Origin: Salinibacterium sp. SWN248
Lineage (GTDB): Bacteria > Actinomycetota > Actinomycetes > Actinomycetales > Microbacteriaceae
Assembly (NCBI RefSeq): GCF_015864575.1
Contig: NZ_JADYWW010000003.1
Span: 1-64,000 of the forward strand
DNA length: 64,000 nucleotides
Direction of reading: 5' to 3'
Every line of letters begins with the position of its first letter. The first letter of the stretch is position 1. The notes beneath the pieces are model-generated. The model was not told the DNA's origin, did no database searches, and saw only the letters and a program-made list of their open reading frames with translations. The position numbers and the translations under genes are program-made. Shown in pieces: positions 18,257 through 26,610 of this stretch.

Positions 18257-18285
18257 TAGATCGGCAGTTCCTAAGGAATCTGTCC

Positions 18286-18405
18286 TATAATTGGGCCCAT
18301 AATGGACGACCCTCCCTCTAGTTGTCGCCGGGGCCCTTCTCCGTGCGACCATCACCTGTTTCTCGCCTGTTCTCTACCTACCTCCGCGGCTGGAGGTGAA
18401 CTGTC
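18286..18405 (+). promoter_or_regulatory. TATAAT promoter and structured leader ahead of the CNNM pair
   Basis: A perfect -10 TATAAT at 18286-18291 gives a leader of about 108 bases. Two hairpins are visible: GTCGCCGG (near 18324) pairs with CCG-T-GCGAC with one bulge, and ACCTCC (18380-18385) pairs with GGAGGT (18392-18397). The second one buries the whole Shine-Dalgarno of the next gene (ATG 18406). This suggests translational control, for example by a metal ion or protein. It does not match the M-box or yybP-ykoY patterns I know. Confidence 0.5.
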
Positions 18406-19728
18406 ATGAATGAATGGCTTCTCCTCGCCGCCGGCCTCGTGCTGACCGTCGGCACCGGCTTCTTCGTCGCCTCTGAATTTGCTCTCGTCAACCTCGATCG
18501 TTCCGATCTTGAGTCACGACAAGAGCGTGGCGAAAAGCGACTTTCCCCCGTTATCGCGGCGCTCAAGCACACGTCTACTCACCTGTCGAGCGCCCAGCTG
18601 GGAATCACCCTCACGACTCTTCTCGCTGGCTATACCCTCGAACCTGCCTTCAGTATTTGGCTATCGGTTCCGCTCGGCGAAGTGCTCCCTGAGGGCGTTG
18701 TGGTCGTGCTCGCTAGCGTGCTGGCGATCACCTTTGCCACGCTGCTCTCCATGATCGTGGGCGAGCTGGTTCCCAAGAACTTTGCTCTCGCGTTGCCACG
18801 TGCCACCGCAAAATTTGTCGTGCCATTCCAAGTTCTTTTCACGACGGTGTTCAAGCCGGCCGTGAGCCTGCTCAACAACACGGCAAACGCAATCCTCCGT
18901 TCCGTGGGAATCGAGCCGAAAGAAGAATTGTCGGGCGCTCGCACAGCAGAAGAGCTGACATCCCTCGTTCGCCGCTCGGCTAGCCAAGGCAGCTTGGAAG
19001 CGGACACGGCCACCCTGCTCGCGCGCACGCTCGCCTTTGCCGATCACACGGCGCAAGACGTGATGACGCCGAGGCCGCGGGTTGACAGCATCGACCGCAC
19101 CGACAGTGCGCAAGACGTCATTGACCTCGCCAAGCGCACCGGCTTTTCTCGCTTCCCTGTGATCGACGACAGCATCGACGATGTTGTGGGCTTTGTGCAC
19201 ATCAAGCAGGCCGTTGCGGTGCCCCACAAGAAGCGAGCCGACGTGCCCGTTTCTGCGCTGCAGACCGAAGCGCTCCAAGTGCCAGAAACGATGCGATTGG
19301 ATGCTCTGCTCTCAGAACTGCGCGGACGCGGCTATCAGATGGCTGTAGTCGTTGACGAATACGGCGGGACTGCCGGAGTCGCTACTCTCGAAGACCTCGT
19401 GGAAGAGCTTGTCGGTGAAGTGTCCGACGAGCATGACCGCTCCAAAGCGGATGTGGTGCGTTCTCGTGACTGGTTCACGTTCCCCGCAATTCTGCGCCCC
19501 GATGAGCTTCTTGAGCGCACGGGCGTTGAAGTTCCCGAAGAGGGACCGTATGAAACGGTTGCGGGGTGGCTCATGAGCGAACTCGGCCGTGTGCCGCGCA
19601 CCGGCGACACCATCTCCGCCGCCGGCGGAGTGTTCCGCATTGAACGACTGGAAGGTCGACGCATCGACCGCGTGAGGTTTACCCCCGATCCGATTGACGC
19701 CACAAGCGATGCCGAGGTGGTGCGCTAA
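18406..19728 (+). CDS. CNNM/CorC-type hemolysin family membrane protein
   Basis: The 440-residue protein has an N-terminal DUF21/CNNM membrane domain (about 1-190, with ASEFALVNLDRSDLE and GELVPKNFALALP), a tandem CBS pair (about 205-325, with DVMTPRPRVDSID and VVVDEYGGTAGVATLEDLVEELVGE) and a C-terminal CorC_HlyC transporter-associated domain (about 345-430). Such proteins are linked to Mg2+ or Co2+ efflux and resistance; the CBS pair probably binds ATP-Mg. The Shine-Dalgarno GGAGGTG is inside a hairpin. The stop overlaps the next gene (TAATG). Confidence 0.92.
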   Translation: MNEWLLLAAGLVLTVGTGFFVASEFALVNLDRSDLESRQERGEKRLSPVIAALKHTSTHLSSAQLGITLTTLLAGYTLEPAFSIWLSVPLGEVLPEGVVVVLASVLAITFATLLSMIVGELVPKNFALALPRATAKFVVPFQVLFTTVFKPAVSLLNNTANAILRSVGIEPKEELSGARTAEELTSLVRRSASQGSLEADTATLLARTLAFADHTAQDVMTPRPRVDSIDRTDSAQDVIDLAKRTGFSRFPVIDDSIDDVVGFVHIKQAVAVPHKKRADVPVSALQTEALQVPETMRLDALLSELRGRGYQMAVVVDEYGGTAGVATLEDLVEELVGEVSDEHDRSKADVVRSRDWFTFPAILRPDELLERTGVEVPEEGPYETVAGWLMSELGRVPRTGDTISAAGGVFRIERLEGRRIDRVRFTPDPIDATSDAEVVR

Positions 19729-20762
19729 TGGACGTCTGGGGAATCATCTGGCTTTTCGTTCTACTCATCATCAATGCCTTCTTCGTGGGGGCAGAGTTTG
19801 CCGTCATTTCGGCGCGACGCTCACAGATTGAGCCGCTTGCGGCATCCGGTTCACGTTCGGCAAAGACCGCACTGTGGGCGATGGAACACGCAACGCTCAT
19901 GCTCGCGGCGTGCCAACTGGGCATCACCGTGTGTTCGCTGCTGATCCTGAATGTGTCAGAACCGGCGATTCACCACTTGCTCGAGGTGCCATTGGCCCTG
20001 ACCGGGCTAAGCGAAGAACTGATCAGTACTGTGGCGTTTATTCTCGCGCTGATCATTGTCTCGTTCTTGCACGTCGTGCTCGGAGAAATGGTGCCCAAGA
20101 ACTTGTCGTTCTCGATTCCTGATCGTGCGGTGCTCATCTTGGCGCCGCCGCTCGTGTTCATCGCGACAGTCTTCCGCCCCATCATCGTTGCCCTCAACGC
20201 GATCGCGAACGGCATCCTGCGGCTCTTCAAGGTTGTGCCGAAGAACGAAGCGAACAGCGTATTTACTCTCGACGAGGTCGCCACGATTGTTGCCCAGTCG
20301 AAGCGAGAAGGCGTGCTGATGGATGCCGGTGGCACTCTCACCGGTGCGTTTGAGTTCACCTCCAAAAAGGTTCGGGATGTCGCAATCCCGATGTCGGGGC
20401 TCGTCACGCTGCCCGAAGCTGCCGCACCTGCCGATCTCGAAAAGGCGGTCGCGCAGCGTGGATTTTCGCGCTACATCCTGCTGAACGATGCGGGGGAGCC
20501 CACGGGCTACCTGCATTTGAAGGACGTCATTGACCTCGACGAGAGTGAATTCTCGGAGCCAGTGCCGCCGAAGCGGATTCGTCAGCTCATTTCGATGTAC
20601 TGCGAGACTGACCTCGAAGATGCGCTGGCGACAATGCGTCGTTCGGGTGTGCACGTTGCTCGCAGCTTCGATGCCACCGGTGAAACCACCGGTGTGCTTT
20701 TCCTCGAAGACATCATTGAAGTGCTCGTCGGCGAAGTGCAAGACGCCACTCGGCGTCGCTAG
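19728..20762 (+). CDS. Second CNNM/CorC-type membrane protein, short form
   Basis: The 344-residue paralogue of the preceding gene has the DUF21/CNNM domain (about 1-190, with GAEFAVISARRSQIE and GEMVPKNLSFSIP) and CBS pair (about 205-335, ending LEDIIEVLVGE). It lacks the C-terminal CorC_HlyC domain. Its ATG overlaps the upstream stop, so the two are translationally coupled and may form a heterodimer in the membrane. A long-short pair of this kind is common in actinobacteria. The transported ion is not shown by the sequence; Mg2+ is the usual guess. Confidence 0.92.
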   Translation: MDVWGIIWLFVLLIINAFFVGAEFAVISARRSQIEPLAASGSRSAKTALWAMEHATLMLAACQLGITVCSLLILNVSEPAIHHLLEVPLALTGLSEELISTVAFILALIIVSFLHVVLGEMVPKNLSFSIPDRAVLILAPPLVFIATVFRPIIVALNAIANGILRLFKVVPKNEANSVFTLDEVATIVAQSKREGVLMDAGGTLTGAFEFTSKKVRDVAIPMSGLVTLPEAAAPADLEKAVAQRGFSRYILLNDAGEPTGYLHLKDVIDLDESEFSEPVPPKRIRQLISMYCETDLEDALATMRRSGVHVARSFDATGETTGVLFLEDIIEVLVGEVQDATRRR

Positions 20763-20789
20763 CGGCGTTCTCAACTATCGTTGACATCC

Positions 20790-21644
20790 ATGGAGACTGA
20801 GCCGATGTGGGGTGCTGCTGAGGCGGCACGTCACATCGCTCTGCCCCGGGACTCTGATGACAAGTACTCCCGCGGGGTGCTTGGCTTGATCACGGGATCT
20901 GCGCAGTATCCGGGGGCCGCCGTTATCGGTGTCGAAGCTGCCGCTCGAACCGGGGTGGGCATGATCCGCTACCTCGGTGCTGAGCGTGCCGAGAACCTGA
21001 TTTTGCAGCGTCGCCCCGAAGCGGTCATGGCCGACGGCCGGGTGCAAGCCTGGCTGATCGGGTCGGGCATGGACCATGCCGACCGTGAGCCGGATGCTGA
21101 GAAACGCATTGCCGCGGCGATCAGTCAGAACGTGCCCATTGTGCTCGACGGGGGAGCCCTTGACGTAGTGCACCGCGTGAACACCCCGACGGTGATCACC
21201 CCGCACTACCGTGAGCTCGCGAGGTTGCTCGGCGCAGACGTTGACGATATCGCTGCGGCGCCGCGTGACTGGGCGGAATCCGCCGCGACCACACTCGGCT
21301 GCACCGTGCTGCTCAAGGGCCACACGACGTACATCTCCGACGGAACAACGACAGTCGCGGTTGCGGCAGCACCGGCCTGGTTGGCTACTGCTGGTGCCGG
21401 TGACGCTCTCGGCGGCATCCTCGGGGCTCTGGTCGCAACTCACAGCGACGCGGTGCTCGCCGATCCGACACAGCTCGTGGGGCTCGCTGCCACCGCGTCT
21501 TACGTTCACGGCCGCGCCGCGCAGCTGGCCAGCGCTGGCGGCCCGCTCACCATTCTCGACCTGTGTGCTCACGTTCCGCAGATCGGCGCGGAACTTGCGG
21601 CGATCGCTGGCGGCACTGCACCTGCTTCTGCACCGACGTGCTGA
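20790..21644 (+). CDS. nnrD: ADP/ATP-dependent NAD(P)H-hydrate dehydratase
   Basis: The 284-residue protein belongs to the YjeF C-terminal (carbohydrate kinase-like) family that repairs hydrated NAD(P)H. It shows KYSRGVLGLITGSAQYPGAA (residues about 25-44), LKGHTTYISDG and the nucleotide motif ATAGAGDALGGILGAL (near 200). The N-terminal epimerase domain (NnrE) is absent, so the epimerase must be encoded elsewhere. ATG 20790 is chosen; a TTG nine bases earlier is possible. A TATCGT hexamer ends eight bases before the ATG. The stop overlaps the GTG of the next gene by seven bases. Confidence 0.9.
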   Translation: METEPMWGAAEAARHIALPRDSDDKYSRGVLGLITGSAQYPGAAVIGVEAAARTGVGMIRYLGAERAENLILQRRPEAVMADGRVQAWLIGSGMDHADREPDAEKRIAAAISQNVPIVLDGGALDVVHRVNTPTVITPHYRELARLLGADVDDIAAAPRDWAESAATTLGCTVLLKGHTTYISDGTTTVAVAAAPAWLATAGAGDALGGILGALVATHSDAVLADPTQLVGLAATASYVHGRAAQLASAGGPLTILDLCAHVPQIGAELAAIAGGTAPASAPTC

Positions 21645-22936
21645 ACCGCCACACCGTCAGCGCCTTCGCGCTCTGGCTTCTCTTTATCGCCGTGCACCTC
21701 GCGCTGGGACTGCTCAACCTTCAGGGCCCCGGAAACCCCTTCGGGGATGTCACCATCGTGTACGCCGGCTGGGCGCAGCAAGCCTACGCCTCGGGCATCG
21801 TGGTGGGCGTCGATATGCCGTGGGTGTATCCGCTGCTCGCGATCGTGCCGATTCTCGCGTCAGTTACTTTCGGCATCGGTCACATTGGCGCGACCTGGCT
21901 GGCCCTCGTGATGCTCCTCAACCTCGTCGCGCTTGGTTTTCTCACCCGCTGGGGTCGCTCCCGCGCGGGAGTGATTATCGGATGGTGGTGGCTGGTCTTC
22001 TTGCTGGCGCTCGGCCCGATTGCGCTCGGTCGCGTTGACGCGGTGACGGTAGCCGTCGCACTTGTCGGAGTGCGGCTGCTGAGCAGGTACCCGCGAGCGG
22101 CAGGAATCGTGTTGGCGTGTGCCACTTGGATCAAGGTGTGGCCTGCAGCGCTCTTGCTCGCGGCGTTCATCACGCTGCGCCATCGCTGGGCCATTGCGAT
22201 CGCTGCCGCGGGAACGACTGCCACGGTCGTGGTGTTCGCGCTGTTGGCAGGCTCCGGGATGAACATCTTCAGCTTCGTCAGCGAGCAGACGGGCCGCGGC
22301 ATCCAGATTGAATCTCCCGTCGCCGCGTTCTGGCTCTGGCAGGCCGTCGCCGGCGTGCCCAACACTTTCATCTACTACGACGCCTCGATTCTCACTTTTC
22401 AAGTGACCGGAGCTGGAGTGCAACTCGCGGCGGCCCTCATGACACCGCTGCTGGGAGTGGTCATTCTCGTGATCGCTGTGCTGGGCGTGAGAGCAACGCG
22501 CGCGGGCTCCTCAACTCTCGGCGTTCTTTCGATGTTGAGTCTCGCCCTCGTAACCGCGCTCATCGTGGTCAATAAAGTCGGTTCGCCTCAGTTTGTTGGT
22601 TGGCTCGCGGTACCGATCGTTCTTGGGCTGCTCACCGCTCGCGCCGAGGGGTCGCTTCGGTTCCGGATGCCCGCGGTGCTCGCCCTTATCATTGCCGCCC
22701 TTACCCAGCTGGTGTATCCGTACTTTTATGACCAGCTCTTGGCTGCCGACCCCATCATGGTTGCCATCCTGACAGTGCGAAACGCGCTCCTTCTCGCCCT
22801 GCTGGTGTGGGCAATTGTGCAGCTCGTACGGCTCGGTTCGCGCTCGTCTGCGAGCGGGGAACACACGCCGCAGCCGTTCTTCTCAACCCCCTACAGCCCG
22901 CCCCTCGAACGCCTCACGGCAAAGGAGTCAGCATGA
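21638..22936 (+). CDS. Polytopic GT87-like mannosyltransferase family protein
   Basis: The 432-residue protein is strongly hydrophobic with about 10-12 membrane segments. A periplasmic-side acidic motif GNPFGDVTIVYAGW (near residue 32) and the later ALGRVDAVTVAVALVGVRLL and WIKVWPAALLLAA blocks resemble DUF2029/GT87 polyprenyl-phosphate-mannose-dependent glycosyltransferases. The acceptor is unknown. Start is GTG 21638, whose GTGCTGA overlaps the nnrD stop. Its stop overlaps the ATG of the next gene, so three unrelated functions are translated in a coupled chain. Confidence 0.75.
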   Translation: MLNRHTVSAFALWLLFIAVHLALGLLNLQGPGNPFGDVTIVYAGWAQQAYASGIVVGVDMPWVYPLLAIVPILASVTFGIGHIGATWLALVMLLNLVALGFLTRWGRSRAGVIIGWWWLVFLLALGPIALGRVDAVTVAVALVGVRLLSRYPRAAGIVLACATWIKVWPAALLLAAFITLRHRWAIAIAAAGTTATVVVFALLAGSGMNIFSFVSEQTGRGIQIESPVAAFWLWQAVAGVPNTFIYYDASILTFQVTGAGVQLAAALMTPLLGVVILVIAVLGVRATRAGSSTLGVLSMLSLALVTALIVVNKVGSPQFVGWLAVPIVLGLLTARAEGSLRFRMPAVLALIIAALTQLVYPYFYDQLLAADPIMVAILTVRNALLLALLVWAIVQLVRLGSRSSASGEHTPQPFFSTPYSPPLERLTAKESA

Positions 22937-23244
22937 TCGTCGCATTCTCAATCGCACCCAGTGGTGGTTCCGACGGAACCGATTCGGTCCACGATGCCGT
23001 AGCGGCCGCCGTAAAAGTGGTGCGCGACTCGGGGCTTCCGAACCAGACCGACTCGATGTTTACGACCATCGAGGGAGACTGGGATGAAGTCTTTGCCGTC
23101 GTCAAAGCCGCGACAGAAGCTGTCGGGCAATTTGGTTCCCGTGTCTCGCTCGTGCTGAAGGCCGACATCCGCCCCGGTCGCACCGGGGAGATGACCGGCA
23201 AGGTTGAGCGCCTAGAGCAAGCGATCATCCGCGCTGAGAGCTAG
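22933..23244 (+). CDS. Thiamine-binding family protein (MTH1187/YkoF-like, DUF77)
   Basis: The 103-residue protein has the ferredoxin-like repeat of the MTH1187/YqgV family: VAFSIAPSGGSD at the start, TDSMFTTIEGDWDEVF in the middle and VSLVLKADIRPGRTGEM in the second half. Members bind thiamine or related compounds; their role in the cell is open. AAAGGAG lies six bases before ATG, and the ATGA overlaps the stop of the GT87 gene. A strong terminator follows. Confidence 0.86.
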   Translation: MIVAFSIAPSGGSDGTDSVHDAVAAAVKVVRDSGLPNQTDSMFTTIEGDWDEVFAVVKAATEAVGQFGSRVSLVLKADIRPGRTGEMTGKVERLEQAIIRAES

Positions 23245-23299
23245 TCGCTGAGCGCCAGCATCAGCATGTGTGCGGGCTCGCATTCCGCGCAACCCGCGC

Positions 23300-23346
23300 A
23301 ACGCAATCGCCCTGTCCCACACGCAGTGGGACAGGGCGATTGCGTT
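23300..23346. terminator. Bidirectional terminator between convergent genes
   Basis: A perfect inverted repeat of about 21 bp (AACGCAATCGCCCTGTCCCA and its complement) encloses the short loop CACGCAG and ends TGCGTTT. It lies between the DUF77 gene and the response-regulator gene, which converge here. Confidence 0.92.
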
Positions 23347-23371
23347 TAAGCGTGGTGCCGAGCGGTGCAGC

Positions 23372-24043
23372 CTAGAGGTGGTGCATCGTGTCGGTCTCGA
23401 TGAGGATGCCGTCTTCGAGGGCGCGCTTGCGCAGCGCTACCTTAGTGCCAACATCGAAGCCTGCGACGCGGTACTTCTCGCGAATGCGCTTGAGGTAGCT
23501 CTTGGCGGTCTCTTCAGAGATGCTGAGTTGGTAAGCGACCGACTTGACGGGCTCGCCGCCGCCATAGAGCGCCATGACGCGACGTTCTTGGGCGCTGAGC
23601 TTGGGGGCTCCACCGATTTCGTCGGCATTGATCGCCAAGTCGAGTTCGGCGGAAATGAACGACTCACCCTTGGATGCTGCGCGAATCGCTTCCACGATCA
23701 TGTCAGCGTCTTCGCTCTTGACGAGGTAGCCGAGGGCACCAGCGGCGAGAGCTTCGCGAACCACATTGGGCTCGGAATAGGTGCTCATGAGGACGACGCG
23801 CACGTTCATCGACTTGAGAGTGTTGATCTTGAGCGAGACCGGGATGTTGTCTTTGAGGTCGAGGTCGAGGAGCACAACGTCGACGGGGAACTCGGGGTGG
23901 ATCGTGAGTTCGGGCCACGTCGGCACGGCAACAACCATGTCGATGTCGGCGGCGGCCTGGCGAATCCACTCGGTGAGCGCACCGAGCAACATTCGGTGGT
24001 CGTCAACGATGGCGAGCCGGATGCGCTTTGTTGGTTCAGTCAC
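23372..24043 (-). CDS. NarL/LuxR-type response regulator
   Basis: From GTG 24043 the protein has 223 residues. The receiver domain (about 8-130) starts RLAIVDDHRMLL and has the phosphorylatable Asp in VVLLDLDLKD. The C-terminal LuxR-type helix-turn-helix has LSAQERRVMALYGGGEPVK and ISEETAKSYLKRIREKY (about 150-195). Upstream in-frame sequence to 24199 is not family-like, and AGAGGA sits before the GTG. It is the last gene of a unit of histidine kinase, membrane protein and regulator, with 37 bases between it and the membrane protein gene. Confidence 0.9.
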   Translation of the reverse strand: MTEPTKRIRLAIVDDHRMLLGALTEWIRQAAADIDMVVAVPTWPELTIHPEFPVDVVLLDLDLKDNIPVSLKINTLKSMNVRVVLMSTYSEPNVVREALAAGALGYLVKSEDADMIVEAIRAASKGESFISAELDLAINADEIGGAPKLSAQERRVMALYGGGEPVKSVAYQLSISEETAKSYLKRIREKYRVAGFDVGTKVALRKRALEDGILIETDTMHHL

Positions 24044-24080
24044 GATTAGGTCCTCTGGTCGTTCGTCTATCTTACGAAAA

Positions 24081-25334
24081 TTATTGGTCGGCGGGGTTCT
24101 CGACGAGGCATTCAATGTCGAGGCGCACGCTGGAGTTCTCGATGGAGTCGGTATAGGTTCCGACTTTTGCGACCGCTTCCCACGTGGAGGCGTCGACACG
24201 ATTTCGTGCCACTCCGGTTGAGCTGATCGAAATTCCGACTGCCACTTTGTCTTCGAAACCGGACGCCAAAACGGTAGTTGATGGCGCGATTGTGATGTGG
24301 ACGGAGTTCTTGGCTCCGCGTTTGGTGGTGTCGGTCACAAAGAGCCACGCAGTGGACAGCAAGCCATCTCGCTGGGTGGGGTCGAGCAAACCGGCAAGGC
24401 TTCCCTTGTCGGTGAGTGTTACGGATTTGCCGAGCAGGTCAGACTCGGTGATCGCGTGATAAAGCCAGGTTTCGCGGCGGCCCTCGATGAGGTGCAGCCG
24501 CAATTCGGTGGCGAGGGATGCTGCGGTTGACGCAATTTTGGGTTGCAACGGCAGCTTGGTGGAACCGTTTGCCACGGAGTCGAGCAGCTTTTCAGCGGCG
24601 AGGTCGAGGCGGGCAAGTTCTTCGGATGCCATCATGCCGACGGCAAAGCGTGGGGCCGTGAGGGTGCTCTGTACGAGCACTCGGTCGAGCTCGACCTGCA
24701 CGAGTTGGCGGAAGTTGACGATGAGGGTGAGCCCGATCACGGTGGGGAGCACGGCGAACGCCACGGTCGTGATCTGAGGAGCGATGTTGTCGTTGGTCAG
24801 GGGCACATTGACCACGATGGCGGCGACTAGGCCTGCGCCGACGGCAGACACGCCGATGATGATGTCGGCGCTGGGGCGAACCGTCAGCACAAGAAGCAGC
24901 GCCATTCCGGCCGCAACCGCGGAGGTCGCGTGGCCGCCGATGTTGTGCAGATCCCAGATGGCGAACATGTCGAGCGCCATGACGGCGGCGAGACCCACAA
25001 GGAAGAGCACGAACATCCAGAGTGGAAGTTGGCCGCTCGTGAGCTGCACCACCGTGATGGTACCAATGATGATGATGATCAGCAGCACCCACGCGATAGC
25101 TGCGGTGACGGGGTTGGGGTAGATGTCCCATTGGATTACGAGCCACACGAGACCGTAGATCGCGCGAAGGCTCACCAGAATGGCCGCTCCGACGCCGACG
25201 AAGCCCGTGCCGAGGCTAATGAGCCGGGGAGTGTCGTCGCCCGCGAGGCGCCGGACAGCGGCGCTCTTGGCATGGCGTGGTTTGCCGCCGACAATGACGC
25301 CGAGAGTGTTTTCTTCGGGGGGAGCGTAGGTCAT
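24081..25334 (-). CDS. Membrane protein of the two-component cluster, kinase-like cytoplasmic part
   Basis: The 417-residue protein from ATG 25334 has six to seven hydrophobic segments (about residues 40-215), then a cytoplasmic part. That part (QVELDRVLVQSTLTAPRFAVGMMASEELARLDLAAEKLLDSVANGS) resembles the helical dimerisation region of NarL-type sensors, but I see no H-box histidine with the usual surroundings and no clear ATP-binding N, G1 or G2 boxes. Its start overlaps the kinase stop (ATGA). It may be a degenerate sensor that pairs with the kinase. No known name can be given. Confidence 0.7.
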   Translation of the reverse strand: MTYAPPEENTLGVIVGGKPRHAKSAAVRRLAGDDTPRLISLGTGFVGVGAAILVSLRAIYGLVWLVIQWDIYPNPVTAAIAWVLLIIIIIGTITVVQLTSGQLPLWMFVLFLVGLAAVMALDMFAIWDLHNIGGHATSAVAAGMALLLVLTVRPSADIIIGVSAVGAGLVAAIVVNVPLTNDNIAPQITTVAFAVLPTVIGLTLIVNFRQLVQVELDRVLVQSTLTAPRFAVGMMASEELARLDLAAEKLLDSVANGSTKLPLQPKIASTAASLATELRLHLIEGRRETWLYHAITESDLLGKSVTLTDKGSLAGLLDPTQRDGLLSTAWLFVTDTTKRGAKNSVHITIAPSTTVLASGFEDKVAVGISISSTGVARNRVDASTWEAVAKVGTYTDSIENSSVRLDIECLVENPADQ

Positions 25335-26554
25335 CGGGGAACCTCCAAGACGACGGTCGTTCCGGAACCGGGCGTGGAGAACAGTCGTGCTTGCCCGCCG
25401 ACTTCTTTCAACCGTGCGACGACGGACTCTTTGAAGCCGAGGCTTGCCGAATCTACATCGTCGAGGATGAAGCCGACACCGGAGTCGGTGATCATGGCGC
25501 GAACGGTGGTGTTGTCTTCGGTGATCGTGACGTGAGCTTCTGTAACGCCGGAATGGCGGCGAACGTTTTCGAGACACTCAGCGAGCGCGAGAAGGAAGGC
25601 ATCGAGGACGTCACTGGGGAGCAGAACTTGACCGGTGCCGTGCCAACTGACTTCGAGGCCCATGCGGCCGAAGCGCTGCTTAACCGACTCGAGCGTGGTG
25701 CCGAGCACCGTCTCGCTCACGGGGGCGCTGAGGTTGTAGTCGCCGGATGCTTGCGGTGTGGGAGTGGCACCGAGACGCAGCTGACGCAAGAGACGGGCAT
25801 CGTCGCCCGCTTGCTGACGCATTGCCTCTGCTGAGACGCCGACACCGGAGTGGGCGAGCAGGGTGAGGGTGGCCAGAACGGTGTCGTGAAGTAGTCGAGC
25901 ACCCTGGCGGCGCTGGGCTTCAGTCTCGCTTGCTTGACGTTCTGCCCGGTGGGCGCGACCGATGCTGGCGATGCGGCGCACGGCTTGGGGGACGCCAGAG
26001 CTAATCCAGAAGCCGATGAGTGCCGCGAGGATCCAGCCGAAGATAACGAGGGCGAGAGTGCGCACGGGCGGTTGGAACGGCGCGAGCGAAATAATCGTGA
26101 CGCTCGCGACGGCGAGAAAGCTAACGAGCAGCACGACGCGGCGCAGCAGGGTGGTCGTCAGCACGATCGCGAGGCAGGCGAGGGAAGCTGACGAGAGCTG
26201 GGCAACAGCGGAGAGCCCGGCCTGACTTGGCCCACCCGGTGTGCCTGCGATAAGCAGGGTGGCGATGATGCCAACCGCGAACGACGAAATGACCCAGCCG
26301 AGCGACCGGCTGTTTCCGGTTTGGAACTGCACAACGCCCATCACCACGTACAGCGGGAGGCACAGCAGCAGTGTCGTCGTCGACACTGCATCGGGGATGC
26401 TCAGGCACACGACCGAAACGATCAGAAAACTAAGACTCGCTACTCGCGCAGTGCGCTGAAGTAGGCGATCTCGTTCTTTTGTGGTGAGGTCCATTTGTGG
26501 CAATGTTTGCACATTCCGCCCCTCCATCGGGGGTGACGCACCGCCATTTGTCAT
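25331..26554 (-). CDS. NarL-family sensor histidine kinase
   Basis: The 407-residue protein has five or six membrane segments (about residues 38-185), then a HisKA_3-like helix with LLHDTVLATLTLLAHSG where His is the likely phosphorylation site (near 220). The ATPase domain has ECLENVRRHSG (N box, near 325), DSGVGFILDD (G1), SLGFKESVVARL and GSGTTVVLEVPR at the end. The start is uncertain: ATG 26554 lacks a Shine-Dalgarno, and an internal ATG at 26494 (MDLTTKERD) is possible. The signal sensed is unknown. Confidence 0.85.
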   Translation of the reverse strand: MTNGGASPPMEGRNVQTLPQMDLTTKERDRLLQRTARVASLSFLIVSVVCLSIPDAVSTTTLLLCLPLYVVMGVVQFQTGNSRSLGWVISSFAVGIIATLLIAGTPGGPSQAGLSAVAQLSSASLACLAIVLTTTLLRRVVLLVSFLAVASVTIISLAPFQPPVRTLALVIFGWILAALIGFWISSGVPQAVRRIASIGRAHRAERQASETEAQRRQGARLLHDTVLATLTLLAHSGVGVSAEAMRQQAGDDARLLRQLRLGATPTPQASGDYNLSAPVSETVLGTTLESVKQRFGRMGLEVSWHGTGQVLLPSDVLDAFLLALAECLENVRRHSGVTEAHVTITEDNTTVRAMITDSGVGFILDDVDSASLGFKESVVARLKEVGGQARLFSTPGSGTTVVLEVPR

Positions 26555-26610
26555 GAGAAAGCGACATTTTTTCGCCCAACACGCTCGGTACGGGGTAATT
26601 CTCAGGAGAT

